A stretch of DNA of 64,000 nucleotides from Thiocapsa marina 5811 (GTDB taxonomy: Bacteria > Pseudomonadota > Gammaproteobacteria > Chromatiales > Chromatiaceae), in assembly GCF_000223985.1 (NCBI RefSeq), contig NZ_AFWV01000005.1, positions 248,001 to 312,000 on the forward strand, read 5' to 3'. Of this stretch, positions 1 through 8,026 are shown piece by piece. The position numbers and the translations under genes are program-made. The stretch's first letter is position 1. Every line of letters begins with the position of its first letter. Under the pieces are notes generated by a model that saw only the letters and a program-made list of their open reading frames with translations, did no database searches and was not told the DNA's origin.

Positions 1-158
1 GTCGCTTGGAGATCGGGCTCGCCGCCCGCGGCTTCGAGGGCGAGTTGAGGGTGCTGAGCCGACCGCGCGCGCTCTCGCCGAGGCGGCTGGCGACGGCAGG
101 CGCAACCCTCCTCGCGGTCGGGGTCGGGGGTCTGTCCCTGTCGCAGGTTCTGGCGTGA
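1..158 (+). CDS. cbiQ: Cobalt ECF/ABC transporter permease CbiQ, C-terminal part (truncated by window edge)
   Basis: Only the last 51 codons are present, read from base 3 to the TGA at 156-158. The translation holds the RLEIGLAARGF segment, which matches the C-terminal 'ARGf' coupling motif of CbiQ-type transmembrane subunits, followed by a hydrophobic final helix. The family forms the membrane channel of the Cbi cobalt importer and contacts the CbiO ATPase through such Arg-Gly motifs. The stop codon overlaps the GTG start of cbiO, so the two are translationally coupled. Identification rests on this short end and the neighbour. Confidence 0.75.
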   Translation, partial: RLEIGLAARGFEGELRVLSRPRALSPRRLATAGATLLAVGVGGLSLSQVLA

Positions 159-1069
159 CCACACCGATTCTGGACGCACGCGGTCTCTGCTACGACTATC
201 CCGGCGGGGCTGTCGCCCTACAGGGTCTGGACCTACGGATCGCGCGCGGGCGACGACTGGCTCTGCTGGGCGCCAACGGCTGCGGCAAGACCACACTCCT
301 GCTGCATCTGAACGGCACCTTCAAACCGCGCGCCGGCGAGCTGCGTCTGAACGGTCGGCCCGCCACCTACGGGCGCCGAGCACTCACCGATTGGCGCAGT
401 CGGGTCGGGCTGGTTCTGCAGGAGCCGGATGATCAACTCTTCTCCGCCACCGTTTACCAGGACGTGTCCTTCGGCCCGCTGAATCAGGGACTGGACGAAA
501 CCCGGGCACGCGCATGTGTGCTGGATGCACTGGATGCTTTGGGGATCGGCCACCTGGCGGACCGGCCAACCCATCTCTTGAGCTTCGGGCAGAAAAAGCG
601 CGCGGCCATCGCCGGTGTGCTGGCCATGGCCCCGGAGGTGCTGATCCTCGACGAGCCCGATGCCGGACTGGACGGGCAGGGCGTCGCCCGACTGCTCCAG
701 GCCCTGGAGCAGTGCCGGGCGCGGGGCACCACCCTGGTCTTTGCCACGCATGACGTCGATCTCGCCTACGCCTGGGCGGACGAGGTGGCCATCCTCGTCG
801 AGGGCCGGCTGCTGCACCAGGGCGAGCCGGCTGAGCTTCTCGGGGATTCGGATGTTCTGGCTGCTGCCGGACTGGCGATGCCTCTGGTTCTGCAGTTGGC
901 GAAAGCGCTGCGCCGGACCTATCCCTGGACCGACGGACAACCGCCACGCACCGCGGCCGAGCTGATCGCAACCCTGGAGGCCGTCCCGCATGCGATCCCC
1001 GATACCATCCGGAATACGCCCCTGACCGCGAGCGTGAACGAGCGCCCGAATCTTCGACGACACCCTTAA
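155..1069 (+). CDS. cbiO: Cobalt ABC transporter ATP-binding protein CbiO
   Basis: The 304-residue ATPase energises cobalt uptake for cobalamin synthesis, at the cytoplasmic face of the CbiQ permease. Visible motifs are Walker A GANGCGKT (residues 39-46), the Q-loop near LQEPDDQLFS, the signature LSFGQKKR (about 143), Walker B VLILDEPDAG (about 164) and the H-loop FATHDVD. The PDDQLF motif after the Q-loop is typical of ECF/cobalt-type ATPases. The start is GTG, inside the end of cbiQ. The C-terminal 40 residues beyond the ATPase fold are unremarkable. cobJ follows after 14 bp, so metal uptake and corrin-ring synthesis are probably co-expressed. Confidence 0.93.
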   Translation: MTTPILDARGLCYDYPGGAVALQGLDLRIARGRRLALLGANGCGKTTLLLHLNGTFKPRAGELRLNGRPATYGRRALTDWRSRVGLVLQEPDDQLFSATVYQDVSFGPLNQGLDETRARACVLDALDALGIGHLADRPTHLLSFGQKKRAAIAGVLAMAPEVLILDEPDAGLDGQGVARLLQALEQCRARGTTLVFATHDVDLAYAWADEVAILVEGRLLHQGEPAELLGDSDVLAAAGLAMPLVLQLAKALRRTYPWTDGQPPRTAAELIATLEAVPHAIPDTIRNTPLTASVNERPNLRRHP

Positions 1070-1083
1070 CCCAGCCCTCAGCC

Positions 1084-2361
1084 ATGCCATCAGCCAAGTC
1101 CAACGCCACGCAGGCGAGCCCCGAGCCAGGCAAAATCTTCCTGGTCGGGCTGGGCCCGGGCGACATCGACCAGATGACGGCCCGCGCGCGGGCCGCGATC
1201 GCCGCCGCCGATGTCGCGATCGGGTACCGGACCTATTTGCGCCTGATCGCACACCTGCTCGAAGGTAAAGAGGTCATCGAGCGCGGCATGGCCGAGGAAA
1301 TCGACCGATGCAACGAGGCGGTGGCCTTGGCGCGCCGGGGGCGCGTGGTGGCCCTGGTGTCTTCCGGCGACGTCGGCGTCTTCGGCATGGCCGGTCCGCT
1401 CTACGAGGCGCTCCTCGCCCAAGGCTGGACGCCCGATTCCGGGATCGTGGTGGAGGTGGTGCCCGGCATCACCGCCGCCAGCGCCTGTGCCTCGCTGGTC
1501 GGGGCGCCCTTGACCCACGACTTCTGCGCCATCTCGCTCTCGGACATGCTCACCCCCTGGACGGTTATCGCCGCGCGTCTGGAGGCGGCGGCGCGGGCCG
1601 ACTTCGTCACGGTTTTCTATAACCCGAAGAGCAGTCGACGCCCGGATCAGATTCGCGAGGCACGGACCATCTTTCTGCGCCATCGTCGCCCGAACACCCC
1701 GGTCGCCATCGTGCACGCCGCCTACCGCCCGCATCAGTCGGTCGATCTGACCACCCTGGCGGACATGCTGGATCGGGACATCGGCATGAACAGCGCCGTC
1801 ATCCTCGGTAATCGCAGCAGCCGCGTGCAGGCCGGCATCATGCTGACGCCGCGGGGCTACGGGCACAAATACGACATCGCCGACGGTCAACCACGCCCCG
1901 GCGAGTCACCGCGGGTCTCTCTGAGCACTGGGCTGGATGGTTGGCGCAGCGCCCTGACGGCACTTGCGACCGAGAAGGGCGTTCAACAGGCGGTCGCCGC
2001 TTTGGGCGCCAACCCAACGCAGGTCTTGGAGACGCTCAGGGAGGGCGGCGGCACGAGCCCGATGGTGGTGCGAGAACCCAGCGCCGAGGCATTGCTCGAC
2101 GAGGCGCTCGGGTGGCCCGGGGCGACCCTGCACCTGTCGTCCTCGGCCGCATCCGGTGCGACCCTCGCAGCGCTCGACCTCGCCGGGGCTGCCAAAGGCG
2201 ACCAAGCTGGACACTTGACACTCGCGGGTGCCGGCTGGACGCTGGGGCTGCCCTGGACGAGCGTCGCCGCCGCCTATCGCGTGCTCGATCGACAACGCGT
2301 CTGCGCCTGGCTGCAAGGGCCGGACGGCGACACGCTGCTGAGGATCGAAGGCGTCCTGTGA
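1084..2361 (+). CDS. cobJ: Precorrin-3B C17-methyltransferase (CobJ/CbiH) with a C-terminal extension
   Basis: This SAM-dependent tetrapyrrole methylase carries out ring contraction and C17 methylation in cobalamin synthesis. Residues 15-260 show the family motifs: FLVGLGPGDIDQMT at the N terminus, the SSGDVGVFGMAG glycine loop, VVPGITAASACASL, and YNPKSSRRPDQI with the later NSAVILGNRSSR. CobJ proteins are usually about 250 residues. This one has 425, so about 155 extra residues follow the catalytic domain. The extension is Ala/Leu-rich without a motif I recognise. The gene lies 14 bp after cbiO on the same strand and presumably shares its operon. The 238 bp after it hold no convincing gene. 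Confidence 0.9.
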   Translation: MPSAKSNATQASPEPGKIFLVGLGPGDIDQMTARARAAIAAADVAIGYRTYLRLIAHLLEGKEVIERGMAEEIDRCNEAVALARRGRVVALVSSGDVGVFGMAGPLYEALLAQGWTPDSGIVVEVVPGITAASACASLVGAPLTHDFCAISLSDMLTPWTVIAARLEAAARADFVTVFYNPKSSRRPDQIREARTIFLRHRRPNTPVAIVHAAYRPHQSVDLTTLADMLDRDIGMNSAVILGNRSSRVQAGIMLTPRGYGHKYDIADGQPRPGESPRVSLSTGLDGWRSALTALATEKGVQQAVAALGANPTQVLETLREGGGTSPMVVREPSAEALLDEALGWPGATLHLSSSAASGATLAALDLAGAAKGDQAGHLTLAGAGWTLGLPWTSVAAAYRVLDRQRVCAWLQGPDGDTLLRIEGVL

Positions 2362-2599
2362 ATCTCGATGATTCCATGCCCCTGAATCGGCCGAGGGTAC
2401 TATGGATGCCAAATCTCGATGAAAGCGCCGAGGCTTTCCTTGATGGTCCGTCGCGCGTTGGCCAGGGGCTGCGAGGTCGACGATGCGCTCCTCCCGGCGC
2501 AGGTCCGGCGGCACACGGGCGAAGATCGAGACAATACCCGTCCGGGCGTTTGAAGAGCGGCGACGATCGATGTCGGTCGCCGGTCTCTCGCGTCATGAC

Positions 2600-3691
2600 T
2601 TAAAGATCGCTCAACGCGGGGTAGTCGGTATAGCCCTCCGCGCCGCCCCCGTACAGCTTGTCTTCCTGCAGCGCGTTGAGCGGTGCGTTCTCGCGCAATC
2701 GGCGAACCAGGTCGGGGTTGCCGATAAAGGGGCGGCCGAAGGCCACGAGGTCGGCCCGACCCGCCGCGAGGGCCTCTTCTGCATCATCCTTCCCGTAGCC
2801 GTTGTTGATCATCCAGCAGCCCTTGAATCGGTCGTGCAGGGCATCGTAGTCGAACGGGCGTTCGGCGTCTTCGGGTTCGCGGGGGCCGCCGGTCTCACCC
2901 TGGATGACGTGCACATAGGCCAATCCGAGCGCGGACAGTCGATCGACGAGATGGTTGTAGAGCGCTTGTGGATCGCTGTCGCGCGGGGTGTCGTTGAACG
3001 TGGTCATCGGGCTGAGGCGGATACCGGTGCGCCCGGCGCCGATCTCGTCGGCCACGGCCTTCATGACGTCGACGACTAGACGCGCGCGGTTGGCGATGCT
3101 GCCTCCATAGGGGCCTGCGCGGTCGTTGACGGTGTCTCGCAGGAACTGTTCGAGCAGGTAGTTGTTGGCGGCGTGGACTTCGACCCCGTCGAACCCGGCG
3201 GCGCGTGCGTGCTTGGCGGCGCGACGGTAGTCCTGGATCAGCCCGGGGATCTCCTCGTCGCGCAGCGCGCGAGGTTCGGAGACCTCGACGAATCCCTCGG
3301 GCGCAAACGTCATGGCATTGGGCCGGCGGTTCGTCGACGAGACGGGCACCTCGCCCTCCGGCAACAGAGAGGTATGGGAGATGCGTCCGACGTGCCAGAG
3401 TTGCATGACGATCAGCCCGCCCGCGGCGTGCACCGCATCCGTGACCTTGCGCCAGGCGGCCACCTGCTCGGCGCCGTAGATGCCGGGCGTATCCAGATAG
3501 CCCTGTCCCAGTGGGCTGATTTGGGTCGCTTCGGTGATGATCAGACCGGCGGTTGCGCGCTGCCGGTAGTAGGTGACCGCCAACTCGCCCGGTTTTAGAC
3601 CGACGGCTCGGTTGCGCGTCAGCGGTGCCATGACGATTCGGTTGGGCAGGGCGAGATCGCCCATCTGGATCGGGTCGAACAGTGAAGGCAT
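2600..3691 (-). CDS. Old Yellow Enzyme family ene-reductase (N-ethylmaleimide reductase type)
   Basis: The 363-residue FMN-dependent NAD(P)H oxidoreductase is of the NemA/xenobiotic reductase type, reducing activated C=C bonds and nitro compounds in the cytoplasm. The N terminus LFDPIQMGDLALPNRIVMAPL is diagnostic of the fold. The substrate-binding pair appears as GVEVHAANNYLLEQF (His and Asn), followed by NDRAGPYGGS; a C-terminal FMN-phosphate region with VAFGRPFIGNPDLVRRL is also seen. I chose the ATG at 3691 because homology begins there; the reading frame stays open upstream to 3826, but that part is not protein-like. The gene stands alone, tail-to-tail with cobJ. Confidence 0.88.
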   Translation of the reverse strand: MPSLFDPIQMGDLALPNRIVMAPLTRNRAVGLKPGELAVTYYRQRATAGLIITEATQISPLGQGYLDTPGIYGAEQVAAWRKVTDAVHAAGGLIVMQLWHVGRISHTSLLPEGEVPVSSTNRRPNAMTFAPEGFVEVSEPRALRDEEIPGLIQDYRRAAKHARAAGFDGVEVHAANNYLLEQFLRDTVNDRAGPYGGSIANRARLVVDVMKAVADEIGAGRTGIRLSPMTTFNDTPRDSDPQALYNHLVDRLSALGLAYVHVIQGETGGPREPEDAERPFDYDALHDRFKGCWMINNGYGKDDAEEALAAGRADLVAFGRPFIGNPDLVRRLRENAPLNALQEDKLYGGGAEGYTDYPALSDL

Positions 3692-3833
3692 CGTGGTTCC
3701 CCGGGGGTGCTGTTGGTTGAAACGGTTAGGCTTACAGGCCGCGGATACGGCCAGCAGATCGCGCTGCGCACGCGTCAATGCGGTCGATATCCGTCTGCGG
3801 AACGTCGGCGCTATCGAGCCAGGCATGCGCGCT

Positions 3834-4227
3834 TTAGGCCACCTGCGTCACACCGTCGGCCCCTTCCCAAATCAGCAGCTTCAGGGGCAGAGCGATCGCA
3901 ACGGTCGCGTTGCAGTGCATCAGTCGCGTGCCTGCCTTGGGGTTGCCGAAGATCAGCAACTCGGTCGGCGGCAGCTCCAGACCCGACTTGGTGGCCCCGG
4001 CCGCATGGTCGATGCGGGCGAAGACCCCGAGACCGCGCTCGGCGATGGCCGTCTGGTCACGATCGCCGTCTCGGCGACCCCGTGCGGGCTGGTGGTCGCC
4101 ACAAATCGTTTGGTCCATCGCCGGCGAGTGCCCAAGACGCGGAGTAGATCGAGATCAAGACGAGGCCGACAAATCCGAGTTTCTGCTTGTATCGCGTGCT
4201 CCGGTTAGCGCGGCCGTATCGCCGCAT
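3834..4227 (-). pseudogene. Frameshifted DUF302 protein
   Basis: Pieces of one DUF302 protein appear in different frames. A signal-peptide-like start (KLGFVGLVLISIYSASWALA, from an ATG at 4227) is followed, one frame away, by FVATTSPHGVAET. About 4060-4070 the frame changes again, to AIAERGLGVFARIDHAAG and then LLIFGNPKAGT and LPLKLLIWEGADG, the classic DUF302 core and end. At least two small indels are needed to join them, and the C-terminal end after WEGADG is lost. DUF302 proteins are small, often exported and of uncertain, possibly lipid- or metal-related role. The reconstructed start overlaps the end of the receiver gene. Sequencing error cannot be excluded, but the decayed end argues for a true pseudogene. 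Confidence 0.75.
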
Positions 4228-4666
4228 CCCGAGTGTGCCTGATCCCGGGCACCACGTCCGGTGCCGTTCGGCAGACGGTGTCCAGAAGATCCAACAATAA
4301 TCGTATCGGAACCGGCTTGATCAAGACCGCATCGACGCCCGGCGGAAGACGCCCGCTCGTGCCGATGCCGTGTCGGCCGCTGCAGATCGCCAGCAGGGCG
4401 GCGGGGTGATCCGCACGCAGCGCCTCGGCGAGCACCACCCCGTCGCCGTCGGGCAGATCCGCATCCACCAAGGCCAAATCAAAGCCGGCCGCGGCGGCGA
4501 TCGTGCGCGACGCGGCGCAGGTGCGCGCGAGCAGGGGACGGGCGCCATGATCTTCGAAGGTCCAGGTCAGCATCCGGCCCAAGGCGCGATCGTCCTCGAC
4601 GAGCAGGACACGCGGCCGACGACCGCAATACGAGGTGAAGCGGTCGACGGCATCGGCGGCGCTCAT
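4205..4666 (-). CDS. Stand-alone response-regulator receiver protein
   Basis: The 153-residue protein has a single receiver (CheY-like) domain and no output domain. The acidic pair is at VLLVEDD (residues 24-26), the predicted phospho-acceptor is Asp68 in LVDADLPDGDG, and the conserved Lys is at about 117 in LIKP. Its ATG overlaps the TGA of the ECF sigma gene (ATGA at 4663-4666), so the two are made together and the receiver may act on the sigma factor or its signalling. The LPDGDG and GRH segments resemble those in the receiver of the NtrC-type regulator at 8027, suggesting relatedness. No histidine kinase is in the window. Confidence 0.85.
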   Translation of the reverse strand: MSAADAVDRFTSYCGRRPRVLLVEDDRALGRMLTWTFEDHGARPLLARTCAASRTIAAAAGFDLALVDADLPDGDGVVLAEALRADHPAALLAICSGRHGIGTSGRLPPGVDAVLIKPVPIRLLLDLLDTVCRTAPDVVPGIRHTRDAAIRPR

Positions 4667-5187
4667 CCGCGTTCCCCCAAGCAGGCGCGCAGCTTTTGGC
4701 GCGCCCGAAACAGGCGCGTGCCCACGCCGGCCGAGGTCAGCCCGAGTCGATCGGCGATCTCCTGCTGCGACAGGCCGTGAAGCACCTGCAGGACGAGCGG
4801 ATCGCGATACTCGACGGGGAGGGTGCGGATGGCGCGACGCAGGACGAAGGCCTCGGTGGAGGTGTCGTAGGTCACATGGCTGTCGGGGACCTCCTCGGTC
4901 GGGATGTCCGAGACCTGGCCTTGGCTGCGCTGAAAGCGGCGGGCGTTCTCGCGCCGGACGATCGTGAAGAGCCAGCCCTTCACGGCGTCGCGGTTCTGCA
5001 GCCTGTCCAGCGAGCGCCAGGCCCGCAGCAGGGTGTCCTGCACCAGATCCTCGGCGGTGTGCAGGTTTCCCGAGAGTCTGTAGGCATAGCGGTGCAGATC
5101 CCGTCCGTAGGCCTCCACCAGCTCGGCGAAGCCGGGCGTCTCGAGTGTCGGCTGGGGCAGGGCGGTTTCGGCGAGTGCGGTATTCAT
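4663..5187 (-). CDS. ECF-type RNA polymerase sigma factor
   Basis: The 174-residue sigma-70 family factor directs RNA polymerase to a specific promoter set. Region 2 is seen as YGRDLHRYAYRLSGN with EDLVQDTLLRAWRS, and region 4 as LPVEYRDPLVLQVLHGLS with QQEIADRLGLTSAGVGTRL, a helix-turn-helix. I placed the start at the ATG at 5187, where family similarity begins; the frame extends 55 non-conserved codons upstream. It overlaps the lone receiver gene by 4 bp. No intact anti-sigma gene lies next to it, but an N-terminal piece of a DUF3379 protein, a family often encoded beside such sigma factors, lies at 7760-7937 on the same strand. Its targets cannot be read from this window. Confidence 0.9.
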   Translation of the reverse strand: MNTALAETALPQPTLETPGFAELVEAYGRDLHRYAYRLSGNLHTAEDLVQDTLLRAWRSLDRLQNRDAVKGWLFTIVRRENARRFQRSQGQVSDIPTEEVPDSHVTYDTSTEAFVLRRAIRTLPVEYRDPLVLQVLHGLSQQEIADRLGLTSAGVGTRLFRARQKLRACLGERG

Positions 5188-5758
5188 GGCGATGTCTCGG
5201 CGATGGATTGGAGTCGCCGAAACACTGCCATTTCTCGTGCCAGCCTCTATCGATTTGAAAAATAATGACTTATTAGAGCTATTCGGGATCGGGCTCAACG
5301 AAGTGTTGTAACGAATCGTGACGACGCCCGGCCCCGTCGCGTCTTCTGTCACGATTCGTCGCGTCTCCGCGAACGCATCCGGCCTGGGATGGAACGACTC
5401 GCGTGATCGCGTGAATTGGGTACACGCCGGTGTTCCGGAGCAGACGTGCTCCCGAAGCTGGATCTCCGCCGGTGCGCGCTTCCCGACGCGTCGCGAAAGA
5501 GACCGATCCCGATGCGGGTCCTATCCCCCGAGAACCCCCGACACGATCACTCAAACCCGCGAGGCGACCGTATCGGCGAGAGGGCGGCCGCCTACGACGA
5601 CAAGGGATATCAACTGCCCGCCATCACTGGGTTCCGGTTCGCCTGGTATGCCTTTCATCCGCAGACCGAGATCTTCACCGCGATGCGCCGGCGTTGCCCC
5701 TGCACCAAGGTTTGCCCGACAGCCCAACCAAACCGACTCCCCTGATGAGGACCGACCG
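5188..5758. other. Gene-poor stretch with one protein remnant
   Basis: The 571 bp between the divergent sigma-factor and DoxX genes hold no intact gene. The AT-richer part at about 5255-5290 is the likely promoter zone for the sigma factor. The only coding trace is the DUF3179-like tail at 5572-5679. Confidence 0.6.
5572..5679 (+). pseudogene. Possible C-terminal remnant of a DUF3179 protein
   Basis: A short translated stretch reads YQLPAITGFRFAWYAFHPQT. It resembles the end of DUF3179 proteins, where 'FWFAWaaFhPdT' is the conserved closing motif. Nothing upstream in any frame continues the family, so this would be a leftover tail. The match is to one motif only, so the call is tentative. 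Confidence 0.4.
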
Positions 5759-6397
5759 ATGATCACGCTCGCCCGCCGACTCCAAGGCTTGCTCGACACC
5801 ACCCGCGCACTGGATTTTCTGGCCCCGCTGGCCCTGCGCCTCTATTTGGCCCCGGTCTTCTGGATGGCCGGAACCAAGAAATTCGCCGACTTCGACAGCA
5901 CCGTGCACTGGTTCGGCAACCCCGACTGGGGTCTCGGCCTGCCGTTCCCGGCGCTGCTGGCCTTTCTCGCTGCGGGCACCGAGATCTTGGGTGCGATCCT
6001 GCTGGTCGTCGGCCTGGGCGTGCGTTGGGTCTCGGTCCCGCTGATGGTCACCATGGCCGTCGCCGCCATCACCGTGCATTGGCAGAACGGCTGGCTTGCC
6101 ATCGCCGAGGGGACCGGGTCGTTCTTTGCGAGCGACCGCACGATCGGCGCCATCGAGCGCCTCGACCGCGCCAAGGACATCCTGCGCGAGCACGGTCATT
6201 ACAGCTGGCTGACCGAGAACGGCAGCCTGGTGATCCTGAACAACGGCATCGAGTTCGCGACGACCTACTTCATCATGCTGCTCACGCTCTTCTTCATCGG
6301 CGCCGGGCGCTATCTGAGCCTCGACTTCTGGCTGGCGCGTCGCTTTGCCGGGGCTGCGCCCGAGCGGTCCGTCGCGGCCGAAAGATGGGGAATTTAG
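5759..6397 (+). CDS. DoxX family integral membrane protein
   Basis: The 212-residue protein has about four membrane helices. The first includes LALRLYLAPVFWMAGTKKF, the DoxX hallmark of an Arg in helix 1 followed by a G-x-K-K segment. Later helices are LPFPALLAFLAAGTEILGAILLV, WVSVPLMVTMAVAAITV and TYFIMLLTLFFIGAGRYLSLD. A loop of about 60 residues before the last helix makes it longer than a minimal DoxX (about 140). I chose the ATG at 5759, which has an AGGA ribosome-binding site in front. DoxX proteins are linked to redox and oxidative-stress complexes, and one type (HvfD) accompanies HvfA-like peptides such as the one encoded at 9530. A link here is speculative. Confidence 0.85.
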   Translation: MITLARRLQGLLDTTRALDFLAPLALRLYLAPVFWMAGTKKFADFDSTVHWFGNPDWGLGLPFPALLAFLAAGTEILGAILLVVGLGVRWVSVPLMVTMAVAAITVHWQNGWLAIAEGTGSFFASDRTIGAIERLDRAKDILREHGHYSWLTENGSLVILNNGIEFATTYFIMLLTLFFIGAGRYLSLDFWLARRFAGAAPERSVAAERWGI

Positions 6398-6538
6398 CCC
6401 AAACCGCCGAAAACCCCACCTTGGAAGACTGCATCGTCCTGTCCGACATGGATTGCAGCCCGAGGCTTGCCGACGTCGATGAGCGGAGGTCATCTCCAGC
6501 TCAGCCCGAGCAGCCCCGAGCCCGCATCCATAAGGCGC

Positions 6539-7249
6539 TCAGACGCCGGCGAGCCAGGCTGCCTTCCACCCCGCATAGCGCTCGACCAGCCCCCGCAACG
6601 CCTCGGGCTCATAGGCCCGCAAGCCGCTCAGGATGAGGGTCTTCGCGCCCTGCCCGACCGGCTCCCCGGCAGCCGTCAGGCGGAACCCGAGCCGGGCCTC
6701 GCCGCGCTTGCCCTTCACCTCCAGCTCGGTCGATTCCAGCGCAATGTCCACGTCGGAGCAGTCCAATCGGTCCAGCTCGAACGACATCCGGTCATAGATC
6801 ACCAAGGGCCGATCCGGGTTGATCATCACGCCCTGCTGCTCCATGAGCGGCACCAGGATGTGTGGAAAATTCCGGCCCGAGAAGGCGACGTAGCGGCGCA
6901 CCAGCGCTTCAATCAAGATCAAGTCCCTGGTCACCTGTCCCGAACGCTCGACCTCGAGACAGGGCTTGCCGTCGACCGTCTCGACCACGACGTCGGCGCC
7001 GCTCGGAATGACATTCAATGCGGTATCCGCTGCGACCATTCCGGTGAAGCGAAAGCTCATCCGACTCGAAAGACCACATCGGGCGAGGACGAGCGCAAAG
7101 AGGAGATCGCCGGGGGCACAGAAGCGCGGATTCGTCGCATCGTGGATCGGATTGAAGTCACCCGCGACCTCCTTGGCGAATGCGCTGCCTTGCGGCGCGG
7201 AGATGCGTAGCGTGCCGTCTTCGGCCGCGTGGAAATGATCGAGAAACAT
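6539..7249 (-). CDS. DUF3581 family protein
   Basis: The 236-residue cytoplasmic protein of unknown function is conserved in gammaproteobacteria. The N-terminal signature is AFAKEVAGDFNPIHDATNPRF, followed by FCAPGDLLFALVLARCGLS, both matching DUF3581. The GDFNPIH segment is reminiscent of the hot-dog fold dehydratase 'D(F)NPIH' active-site loop (MaoC-like), so a hydratase-like fold is plausible but unproven. The ATG at 7249 has a GGAG site 9 bases upstream. The gene stands alone between remnants. Confidence 0.85.
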   Translation of the reverse strand: MFLDHFHAAEDGTLRISAPQGSAFAKEVAGDFNPIHDATNPRFCAPGDLLFALVLARCGLSSRMSFRFTGMVAADTALNVIPSGADVVVETVDGKPCLEVERSGQVTRDLILIEALVRRYVAFSGRNFPHILVPLMEQQGVMINPDRPLVIYDRMSFELDRLDCSDVDIALESTELEVKGKRGEARLGFRLTAAGEPVGQGAKTLILSGLRAYEPEALRGLVERYAGWKAAWLAGV

Positions 7250-7360
7250 GGCTCAAAGCTCCGAGATAGGGGAGGCCGGACGACCTGCCGCCGGGGCGAG
7301 GATAAGACATTCGATGCTGGTGCACCCGGGCAGTACCGAAACGGCGAAGGGCCCGCCGCC

Positions 7361-7561
7361 GTACTCGGGCGCGACTTGGATTGGATCACCGGCGTCGCTT
7401 CGCGCGCCCGTGTCATCGCCTATAAGGTCTGCGGAGAGCCGGGTTGTTTCGGCAGCGGCTCCGTAGCGGCCGTCGAGCAGGCGATCAGAGACGGCGCGGA
7501 CGTCCTCAACGTCTCCATCCACGGCTTCTCCCTCGACGCCTCGGAATATACCAACGGGGTT
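7361..7561 (+). pseudogene. Internal fragment of a subtilisin-like (S8) protease
   Basis: The frame contains GVASRARVIAYKVCGEPGCF followed by SVAAVEQAIRDGADVLNVSI. This matches the region after the catalytic His in subtilases, normally GVAPxAxIxxYKVC and the AIxQAIxDGVDVxNxSxG segment. Neither the catalytic Asp nor the His block lies upstream, and the Ser block is absent downstream, so only about 60 residues survive. It is one of several remnants between 3.8 and 8.0 kb. Confidence 0.7.
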
Positions 7562-7759
7562 CTTGACCTGAGGCTCGGCCTGCAAATTCGCCGTGCGAGG
7601 AACACGGTTGGGCGCGGGGAACGAACGTCGGATTTTTGGGGCATAGACGACGGGGGAGGTTGTGCACCGGTTGGTGGCGCTGCAACAGTGCGAGGGCGAT
7701 CACCAAAAGAGCGCGCGTTGGATCCTCAGGGCGATGGGCGTGGCGTGCTCGTCGGGCGG

Positions 7760-7937
7760 ATGGCACCGGGTGCGTCTCGACCTCTTCGGCCAAGAGGGTG
7801 CGCAGCGTTTCGTCGAACGCGCGTGCACGTGCGCGCTCGGCCGCGCAGGCCGGGCAGCGGGCTGCATGTCGAGCATCCTCGGCATCCTCGCGCGCGGGAT
7901 CGACCAGGAGTCGACGACGGAAATCACGGCAGTTCAT
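7760..7937 (-). pseudogene. N-terminal fragment of a DUF3379-like (anti-sigma type) protein
   Basis: From the ATG at 7937 the translation MNCRDFRRRLLVDP, then HAARCPACAAERARARAFDE, matches the start of DUF3379 proteins, which carry an H-x3-C-x2-C motif like zinc-binding anti-sigma factors. After about 58 residues similarity stops. The frame stays open to 7506 but becomes Arg/Pro-rich and unlike a protein. DUF3379 genes are commonly partnered with ECF sigma factors, and an ECF sigma gene lies 2.6 kb further along the same strand. Confidence 0.6.
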
Positions 7938-8026
7938 CGATCGTGCTCTCTAAACCGCGCCTGTCTTGCACGCCGGTGCGCGCGACCGTACCCTGACCGT
8001 CACCCCGGAGACGGCCCTCGACCGCG

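Noticed and set aside
2362-2599. Minus-strand reading ARRTIKESLGAFIEIWHP, faintly like the end of an IS3-type transposase
   Set aside because: The stretch is too short, no catalytic residues or inverted ends are seen, and the similarity is only a few residues.
5224-5243. Sigma-54-like TGGCACG element (minus strand) upstream of the ECF sigma gene
   Set aside because: The distance between GG and GC is 11 rather than 10 bases, which normally abolishes sigma-54 promoter function.
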